Source of the DNA: Pseudovirgaria hyperparasitica
Taxonomy: Eukaryota; Ascomycota; Dothideomycetes; Acrospermales; Acrospermaceae
DNA length: 64,000 nt
Reading direction: 5' to 3'
Assembly (NCBI RefSeq): GCF_010093815.1
Contig: NW_022985552.1
Location: 186,001 to 250,000 of the forward strand
Each line of letters starts with the position of its first letter. Within the stretch, counting starts at the first letter, position 1. The notes under the pieces were generated by a model that was given only the letters and a program-made list of their open reading frames with translations, ran no database searches and was not told the origin of the DNA. Below, piece after piece: positions 56,407 to 64,000 of the stretch. The translations under genes and the position numbers were made by a program.

Positions 56407-57579
56407 TTTTGCAAGTATGCAATTGGTATAAGAAGTATATAGACACCTACACACAGTCCGAATACACGCACCAACGCACCACAGGAATTAGGACGAGAGA
56501 GGTCGAGAGTGGAGGGTGAGCGATTGAGCGAGTAACCTCGAGACGCACCAAGCACGAAAGCGAAGCTTCGCCAAGCGCGACAGGGCGCTGCCTAGGCAAG
56601 CTGTTTATATATGCAATCTACAGGCCAATAGCAATACTAGCAATAAGCCGCCTTGCCGGGCGACGACGAAGAAGGCGGATCAGAGGCAGGGTTTGAAAGG
56701 ATATGGGATTGCCAGAATGCTCAAACGAGTTGCCTATTCGGGAATGGCTTGTGGAGCCAGTGTCAGCGTGCTGTGATTGGGCCGGGGGGTCGCGTTGTGC
56801 GGGATGCTTCGCGGACGAAAGGCTTGTGTGTCTTTTGGTGCTTGGTTGGGTGTTATTGTGTGGTATTGGGGCTGGTGGATTTTTTTCAGAGACGGTGAGG
56901 GATGTGAGGGATGGATATGGTGTTTGGTCATTTCTGGGTTGCGTATGTTTGGGATTATGTGGTAAAGGACGAGGATTGATGCTGCAAGCATGATCGTGTG
57001 GGATATAAGGAGAGAAAGGCACATGCTGATATACCAACTTCATTGTTGAACAGGATTGAATAGTTGTATGGTGCGTGGTACTAAAGCCTGCCATGTGCGT
57101 ACGATACGTTAAGAATATAAGGCAATAAAGAGAGCAATCGGCTACTTCAAAGTACAGGAGAAGACCATGAAGCCAGTACAGTGCCAGCGGACCGTGCCAT
57201 TACATATCATCTTTTTGGCGCTTAGGTTCAGAGAAGTGTGTTGGCTGTAGCACTCGTATCGCGAGAGGAAAACATTACATGCAACTACGCAGCCTCAGAG
57301 CAGCGTCGAATGCCAAAATTTTGTGTATTCTTTTGCTCGACATACGAGGCAAGACAATGCAATAAAAATACATATATACATACACGGTCGGAGATTGTAT
57401 CAATATGCTCATAACGCCCGCTTCTATACAATGCAGTGCATCACCTCCAAGAGGTCTTGAGCTTCGCAGGTCATGTCAGTCCTCTGATATCAAGCCCATA
57501 CCAACTCCATGATCAAGTAGAACAGAGCAGTAATCCGCTTGATGCAAGCCTATGTCCCCCTATCGAGTCTTTGGCATAA
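56407..57579. other. Intergenic, no gene seen
   Basis: Overlapping frames of 80-158 codons at 56618-57094 lie on both strands, without ATG-supported or family-like sequence. The region 57260-57450 is AT-rich. No repeat noted. Confidence 0.4.
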
Positions 57580-58191
57580 TCACGGGACAATAACGACCCC
57601 CAAGGTAGCCGCCTGTGCAACCACACTCTTCACCAGCGCTTCCATACTTAGCGCTTGCAATCTCTCCTCGCTCTGCTTTATTTTGGCAATCTCCCACACG
57701 TGCTTCAAGCTAACCTTCCCAACGGTGCCCACGACTGAGTTGCCGACCGTGGGCGTGTTTGAGCTGGATTTGCCGATGGCACCCTCCACCAGATTGGTCG
57801 GTCCCGGTGTGCGGCCAGCGCCACGCAGCTTGTTGCCTTTCCCGCCTTTCAGTACGCCTGCGGCGAGGAGAAGAAGTGTAGATGTGGGTGGTGTGCGAAT
57901 GTCGAATGCGAACGAGCGGTCGGGGCGAACGGTTATGAGACAAGGAATCGGGGTGCCGACGATGTAGGATGCGGTACGCGCATTAAACTCCTACACATGT
58001 CACGTCAGTTTGTGATCATGAAGGTACATGAATCTTGAGATATTTGACGCAATTCATACTTTGCAGAAGTCCATACTCTTTACACCTTTGCTTCCTAGCG
58101 CTGGACCGACGGGCGGTGAAGGTGAAGCTTGGCCGGCACCCACGATGAGCTTGACCAGCACATCCTTCTGCTGGACTGCTTTACGCGACAT
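57580..58191 (-). CDS. MRPL19: Mitochondrial large-subunit ribosomal protein uL11m
   Basis: Two exons, 58191-58060 and 57990-57580, with a 69-nt intron; predicted 180 aa. L11 binds the GTPase-associated region of the large rRNA. The N-terminal L11 domain is clear ([38 protein letters not shown]), and the join at FCK-EFNA is where the family continues. The C-terminal RNA-binding domain has [27 protein letters not shown] and a [19 protein letters not shown] motif, as in bacterial and mitochondrial L11 (cytosolic uL11 differs). The start [10 protein letters not shown] is the usual short, basic fungal uL11m N-terminus. Symbol by homology with yeast MRPL19. Confidence 0.92.
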
Positions 58192-58966
58192 GTTTGTGGT
58201 GTCGCAGAGCTTACACTGCAATTGCCATGACCCGTAGAGAATTCCTGACGGAGAGAGAATGGACGATTCAGGCGAAGATTAGCCGCATCATGCATCCAGA
58301 GATGGATGCCTCTGATTGGTCAGATCACTAAGAGCTCGAATTGTTTTGCTTAGAGCTGTCCACAGGCTGTATAATTCCTGTTGCATTTCATAAAACTACT
58401 CTAGATTGGACTCATTGGTTCAACGCTTCTCTCTTCTGTACTTGGGCGGACGGTCCGGCACTTAACCACAAAACCTTGACAATGGCGATTCACTAGACGA
58501 TTCTTGGCGATCGAGCTGCAACTTGTATGTCCCTGTCTGCATATCCATCCATTCTTCCATGGAAGCAATATGGATATGGATGACACAGAGTACGGGACTG
58601 GGAGTACACATAGAGCTCAAAGCATGCTCTAACCAATGATGTTGTTCGTGGCTTTGAGAACGCAGAATGATGATCTCTATGTGCATGATGGATGTGTAAA
58701 TAAACGCATATGATTGGTTCACCAAAGCTCCAGCAAGTTGGTTTGCGTCAACACTTGGAGGCCTCAGCTCCTACGAAGCATGCGCCATCCCGGAAATGGC
58801 GTCTATATAGCCCCGCTTGACGGAAGCATCTCGTGTATATTACAAGGACAAAGCCCCTAGCTGTGCTTGAATCTGCCTAAATCTGATCTCTCCATCTTCC
58901 TCTACAACCACAACACATAATTGCTGTAGTCCTTCATCGAAACGTACCGTCAAACGAAACAGCAAC
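58192..58966. other. Divergent promoter region, no gene seen
   Basis: Between uL11m and the cytochrome b561-like gene. Only short frames; the right end has a C/A-rich leader (58870-58960). Confidence 0.45.
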
Positions 58967-59796
58967 ATGGCATCAGCAACCGGTATTCCAGAACGGAATC
59001 CAGCTTCGACCGGTTACGGCGAGGATGAGCCTTTGCTAGGCAGAGCTGGAGATGCGAGTCAGCAGAAAGACAAGGCACTGCCATACAATCTGATTCTGGG
59101 TGAGCTGGGTACACTTGTACATTCACACACTCGACAGCTCTAACCTGCGCGCATAGGCACAGCACCAATTGCACAGCTCGGGATATGGGTGTTGACTGCT
59201 GCGGTCTGGGGCAGCGTGTTCTCTCATGACTTTATATTCTTCTCGTACCACCCAGTACGTATGCTCAGCTACTCGATGCTCGACGAAGTTGACCCATATC
59301 ATAGCTCCTCAATTCTGTCGGAATCCTCCTCGTCAGCCAAGCTGCTCTCATCCTACAGCCCACGCATACGCCCCAACAAAAGAAAAATGGAACATATGCA
59401 CATGCGGCATTCAATGATCTTGGTGTAGCAGCCCTGGTTGCTGGCCTTATCGTCATCGTAAAGAATAAGGGTGACCACGGTCACTTTGAGTCTCCGCACG
59501 CGATCTTGGGCCTCATCACCTACATCCTGCTTGGCATACAAGCTCTCGTGGGCATCACAATGTACTTCGTTCCGGCCATTTACGGAGGAGTAAACAATGC
59601 AAAGAGCATCTGGAAGTACCACCGCATGAGTGGATATCTGGTCTTTGTGCTCCTGCTGGCAACTGTTGCTGCTGCGACACAGACGTACTACGTCAAGAAT
59701 GTGTTGAAGCTTCAACTTTGGGCCGTCATTGTCACAGCAGTAATCACGCTCGCTGGGATCTTGCCGCGGATCAAGAAACAAAAGCTTGGACTGTAG
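58967..59796 (+). CDS. Cytochrome b561-domain membrane protein
   Basis: Three exons: 58967-59099, 59157-59254, 59305-59796; introns of 57 and 50 nt; predicted 240 aa. After a hydrophilic N-terminus ending near LPYNLILGTAP, five to six hydrophobic helices follow: IAQLGIWVLTAAVWGSVF, LLNSVGILLVSQAALIL, LGVAALVAGLIVIVKNKG, AILGLITYILLGIQALVGITMYF, SGYLVFVLLLATVAAATQ and LWAVIVTAVITLAGILP. Histidines sit where b561 haem ligands are expected (HFESPHAILG and KYHRMSGY). The arrangement fits stand-alone eukaryotic b561 proteins that move electrons across membranes. Partner and membrane are not known. Both joins keep phase (ILG-TAPI and HP-LLNS). Confidence 0.85.
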
Positions 59797-60759
59797 TCGA
59801 ACGCACACATATAGCACAAGCACAGACCTGACGACCGTAAGGGTTCAAGACAAGTATGCGTCTAAGCGAGGATGTCCCATGACGGACGGAATTGTCGAGT
59901 GGTGAAGGGCAAGGTTATATAATTCGAATGTCACAAACACACGGAAGAGGGTTCAGCATGGCACAGGCGTTTTGACCACAAGCAGTCTTAGCGCGCGATC
60001 CTTTAGCAAGGGACTAGGATGCAAGATATATCACTCAGTCGGCAAGCGTAGGACGAATGTGGAGAGTCTCAGGGATCTATGATGTACTCATTCTGTACTG
60101 CATACAGTATCTAACATGTTATCCTCCCTGTCCCGCGGCAAAGGGGCACTCTAGTTCCGTGTCATGGTCCGTGAATCTTGGCACTCAAATTGTCAATAAA
60201 CGTTCCGTGATACTATCCATGCCTGCGAAGTCTCCCTAGTCTCAATTGTGAACGTCTTATCCCACGCGTTCGTGACAGGCGTGTTTGCTTTTATCGATGG
60301 CGAATCCGCGGGCCGATCTGACAGGTCACACTATACTGTACACTACACATCCACCAACGTCGACGGACGGGGATTTCGATGGCGTAGGGCCGGCTAGAAT
60401 CCTTTGACGGAAGACGGAAGAGTACCTTAAGGCTTAAGGTTGGGTATAGCTGCACGTATAATAGAGTCAGTGGAGTGGGGCCGGCACAGTGCAGCCAGTC
60501 AGAGAGGACAATATGCGCCTTGGTCGCGCGAATGCCATGCAAGTGCTGCATTTGGCCGTCGTCACTTTCCTGGTCGAAATGCCTCCTACTTCTCTCCTCA
60601 CCATCTCTCTTTTGCTTCACTCACGATTCTTTGCGCCATGTACGACAACTTCACTTTGCTTTATCCTCGCGCCTTACCACTTCTTCGCAAGCCTAAGACG
60701 ACACGGCCACGGTAGCCTTAAGGCCTAGCGCGGGGTGTCGCGGAAGTCCAAGCGCAAGA
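59797..60759. other. Intergenic, no gene seen
   Basis: Contains the 3' flank of the b561 gene and the 5' region of the TBC gene. A CCTTAAGGC-type palindromic motif occurs at about 60425-60440 and again at 60715-60725 (CCTTAAGGCC), just before the ATG. Open frames are short. Confidence 0.4.
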
Positions 60760-62759
60760 ATGTCTTCTGACACCGAACCGCGTCTATCTCAGGACTTCTC
60801 ACCATCACAGCGTCACTATTGGACTACACATTGGAAAAGTGACGGGCCACCACGGATTGTCATTTCCGACGAAGACTCATTCACGCCTGCTATGGGTCAA
60901 TCTCAATCGGCCCTGCAGCGCGACTCTGGGGGAATGAAACGCCCGCTCTCGGCGCCTTCCCCAAGCCACAACATCTTACAACACAACGACACACCTCAAA
61001 CCTCAATTGACGACAAAGGCTCCTTACACTCTAAATCTAGAGTCTTGAGAAGGCTCTCCTTGGTGGTGCGGCGCCCTAAGCCCGGCACACCTCTCCGTAT
61101 CAATGCCATAAAACGAAGAAGCGCATTGGAAAGCTTCGATCCAAGGCGTGACTCTGCCTTGACTGAGACCTCAAACAACCTCAGGTATGGCTTCAATGGC
61201 CATTTATCTGACATGCAAAATACTAATGCGCCCACAGTATCCCTGAAGCTCACAATAGAACACCCACTGCTGAGCCGGTCCTGTCTGATATTATACCGGT
61301 CGACTCTGACAGTATTACGGCTCCATCTACGTCAGACACGAGGCCTGCTACCAGTAGTCTCTCTGCAATACAACAAGAAGATCTCATTCTATCCGAAAAA
61401 GTACGAGCTCTGTACGACGTACCTGAACAAATCGAGACATCGACCCCGGCAGATGATGACGAGATAATCATCGATCATTCCGCTGTTGATAGATATGGAT
61501 TCATAATCACTGATCCTCCAACAAGCCGGAATTCGAAAGATTCTAATGAGACCACTCCACCAATAAGAGAGGACTCCAAACTCAGATCAAATCCGTCAAC
61601 ACTGCGTCGACTGAAACCGCATTCGATGATTCACAAAGCTTCAAGACGGTCACTCCGGCGCACACCATCTGTCATCTCGCGTGCTAGAAGTAACGTTTCT
61701 GTACGATCAGTTCGCTCCTACACATACCTTCACCTACCTCAAAATCACGACAAAAAGATTATATACAACGCTGGAAGCATGCTTCTAGGACCTTCAGGAA
61801 TGGTCAATTTCCCAGAGAAAGCGCAGAGCCGCAAACAAACGATACAACAGAAGAAGCGAGAATGGAGACGTGAAGACAAATGGAGAGCGATGGCGAAAAA
61901 GGTCGTCAATGCAAACGGAGGCGGTACAGATTTTCAATTCGACCAGGCGCATCCAAAACTCGTTGAGCGAACATGGAAAGGCGTGCCAGACCGTCTACGA
62001 GCAAGTGTGTGGTGGAGTTTCATGAAAACCGCCTCATCCAATGATCCAGATGCCGATACCGAAGACACACTCATGAAAGCTTTTTATACCTTGCAAAACA
62101 CAACAAGTCCCGACGATCTACAGATCGATTTGGACGTACCACGAACTATCAACCACCATGAAATGTTTGGACAAAGATACCGAGGGGGTCAGCGACTTCT
62201 CTTCCGCGTTCTTCATGCGCTGTCCCTCTACCTCCCTGATCTTGGCTACACCCAGGGCATGGCAGCGATTGCGGTTACACTCTTATGTTATTTTCCAGAG
62301 GAGAGAGCTTTTATCATGATGATACGCATTTTCAAATATCGAGGCCTCGCAGACTTGTACAAGCCTGGATTCGAGGGCTTGATGGTGTGCCTAGAGCAAT
62401 TCGAGAAGAAATACCTCTCGAAAAAGCCCTTGATAGCCGCGAAACTTGAAAACCTGGGCATTTCGCCAACAACATATGGCACGCGGTGGTACCTTACACT
62501 TTTCAATTACTCGATACCCTTTCATTGTCAGTTGCGGATTTGGGACCTATACATGTTGCTGGGGTTTGGAGTTTTGCACGCGGCAAGTGCTGCCTTGGTG
62601 GATGCCTGCAGGGAGGTTTTGGAGATGGAGAGCAGCGACTTTGAGAATGCGATGAAGCTGTTGACGGGCTTTATTACGGTCAAGGATGAGGATTTCTTGA
62701 TTGCTACCACGAAGGCTGAGTGGCAGCTTGAGAAGAAGGCGCAGAAGGCGGCGCGATAG
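60760..62759 (+). CDS. TBC-domain Rab GTPase-activating protein
   Basis: Two exons, 60760-61184 and 61238-62759, with a 53-nt intron holding a TACTAAT branch site; predicted 648 aa. Residues 1-330 are mostly disordered, Ser/Arg-rich, with basic stretches (SRVLRRLSLVVRRPKPG, SRRSLRRTPSVISRARSN). The TBC domain covers about 380-620: RTWKGVPDRLRASVWWSFMK, then the arginine finger in LDVPRT (Arg444), YRGGQRLLFRVLHALSLYLP and the glutamine finger in YTQGM (Gln481). Both fingers are present, so it should be an active RabGAP. Of the known yeast proteins it seems nearest to the Gyp5/Gyp51-like set, but the assignment is not certain. The target Rab is unknown. Confidence 0.9.
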
Positions 62760-63412
62760 ATGGCACATGGGAGATGGGAGACTGGACAACGTGGGGAACG
62801 AACGGGTAATGGGAAATGAACACACAAAACCAATTAATGTATTCTTAATTGTCCCCCCCCCGGAAACCAAGAACTCGAAAATTACATCAGGATTTTTGGA
62901 TCGTGCTCAAAGGAGCTTTGATATTGAGTTGAGTGCTACTTTTGTGAGATTGTGGACTTGTCATAATCATGCGTGCTTGTGCCGGTATATATATATATAT
63001 CTCTTCCATGATGGTTAGAATAGCTATGCAAGCTGAACGGAACTGAACTTGCGGGCTATTAAACATCTTACGACTGACTTTGTGAAACGGGTAGATCGCA
63101 CAGCAAAGCTAGCCACACATCCTGTAATCAACCAACAAAACCGCTAATTGTGCGGAGTGAAGACAAGATTTGTAGGTTTGCTATGATTACAGATCTGCAC
63201 GGACGGACATCACATGCTCTCACTTTTTCTAACAACTTGAGATATAACTGTACATGCATGAACCAACCATTCTCCCACCCCCCTAGACACTTATTCACTC
63301 ACTAACTCACTTGCTTGCTTGCCTTGCCCTGCCTTGCCTTGCCTTGCCTTGCCTTGCCTTGCCTTACTCTGCGTGCCAGAGCAAATTCCAGCCCCCCCTC
63401 CCTCACCCCAAC
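62760..63412. other. Intergenic, convergent 3' flanks with CCTTG repeat
   Basis: Between TBC and POL5 stop codons. Short TATATATA run near 62985-63002 and the CCTTG pentamer tract; no gene seen. Confidence 0.5.
63321..63365 (+). repeat. (GCCTT)n pentanucleotide repeat, about 9 copies
   Basis: Nearly perfect GCCTT units with one interruption (GCCCT). It lies less than 100 bp downstream of the POL5 stop. Confidence 0.9.
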
Positions 63413-64000
63413 TCACACGACAACCTCAAGACTCAGCATCCAGTTATCAAACTCATGATAGAAACTCGGCGCCACGCGGGGCTTCCCCTGCAGCATAGTC
63501 TGCAAGTACACCATCGCAACCTCCTCGCGAAACTGCACGCCCTTGGCGACCAACAAGCGGCAAAACAGCAGACTGGCGAGACTACACGCCTTGAGCCAGC
63601 GGGCAGCGACGCCGGCGCCAGCGTCACCAGGTCGGCGGACCGCGGCGTGGACGGCGAGTAAGCCTGCTTTGGCGTCTTGGGTGTCGACGACGGGCTGGTT
63701 GCGGCCTTTCGCGCCGTCGGCATAGGTCTTGAGAAGGGTGAAGGCTTTGTTGCTGAGCTGGGGGCTGCTCGTGGAGCGGATGCAGCGGAGGAGGGAGGGG
63801 ATGAGGGCGAGGGCGAGCGGGCTGCTGCGTTCGCGCTTGACGAAGAGGAGGAGGAGGTCGAGGACGCGGTTTTTGAAGTTGAGGACTGTGGCGCGGGCGT
63901 CGCGGCGTTGGCGGGCGGGTTTGGCTGTTGGGCCGGCTGCTTTGGCGCGCTGGGCGAAGATGGAGCTGAGGGCGGCGTCGGTGGCGAGCATGGCGTCTGA
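63413..64000 (-). CDS. POL5: DNA polymerase V / Mybbp1A-like Pol5, C-terminal part
   Basis: The frame runs off the window edge at 64000, so only the last 195 codons are seen. Yeast Pol5 is a nucleolar protein needed for rRNA and 60S synthesis, not a genuine replicase. The conserved C-terminal section is visible: MLATDAALSSIFAQR, then ARATVLNFKNRVLDLLLLFV, SSPLALALIPSLLRCIRST and SSPQLSNKAFTLLKTYADGAKGRNQP. This is the pattern of the Pol5/MYBBP1A alpha-solenoid end. The sequence then continues to LQGKPRVAPSFYHEFDNWMLSL before the stop. Codons here are very GC-rich at third positions compared with neighbours. Confidence 0.85.
   Translation of the reverse strand, partial: SDAMLATDAALSSIFAQRAKAAGPTAKPARQRRDARATVLNFKNRVLDLLLLFVKRERSSPLALALIPSLLRCIRSTSSPQLSNKAFTLLKTYADGAKGRNQPVVDTQDAKAGLLAVHAAVRRPGDAGAGVAARWLKACSLASLLFCRLLVAKGVQFREEVAMVYLQTMLQGKPRVAPSFYHEFDNWMLSLEVVV

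Overview
The window is nuclear DNA of a filamentous ascomycete (Pezizomycotina; a Dothideomycete would fit, but this is inference). Evidence: genes with frequent short introns (45-137 nt) using GT..AG ends and CTRAY-like branch points, fungus-specific proteins (inositol-phosphoceramide synthase AUR1, polyphosphate polymerase VTC4, ascomycete laccase, Gal80-like protein, pseudouridine glycosidase/kinase fusion), monocistronic genes on both strands, and 0.3-2.6 kb intergenic stretches with microsatellites. I saw no tRNA, rRNA, CRISPR array, intact transposon or virus-derived element.

Layout. 0.9-10.5 kb, all on the minus strand: a kinase-ankyrin protein, AUR1, one doubtful hypothetical locus and a small secreted protein. 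After an empty 2.6 kb come, on plus, a seven-exon laccase (13.2-15.2), the splicing helicase PRP2 (15.7-18.5) and two fast-evolving low-complexity proteins (19.0-21.4 and 22.3-24.0). The block 24.5-42.5 kb is dense housekeeping sequence: RAD54, a Gal80-like oxidoreductase, DPB2, a NASP/Sim3-type histone chaperone, a pseudouridine glycosidase-kinase fusion, OST1 (ribophorin I), VTC4 and a conserved fungal protein of unknown function. The block 43-49.5 kb is sparse: three hypothetical proteins and a fragment of a SNF2 helicase in an AT-rich stretch. From 51.5 kb on: BFR1, an abundant-type secreted protein, a small type I membrane protein, mitochondrial uL11m, a cytochrome b561-like membrane protein, a TBC RabGAP and the 3' end of POL5, cut by the window edge.

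There is no biosynthetic cluster or operon logic. The clearest functional pairing is DPB2 (replicative polymerase epsilon subunit) divergent from the histone chaperone gene. They share a 195-bp promoter holding an 18-bp perfect palindrome built from S-phase (MCB-type) ACGCG cores. VTC4 has a CACGTG site about 0.2 kb upstream, as expected for phosphate control. Gene models were assembled by hand: exon joins were accepted when phase, GT..AG ends and family sequence agreed. I found no obvious new multi-gene system; the best unexplained items are the low-complexity gene pair at 19-24 kb and the AT-rich segment at 46.4-48.3 kb.
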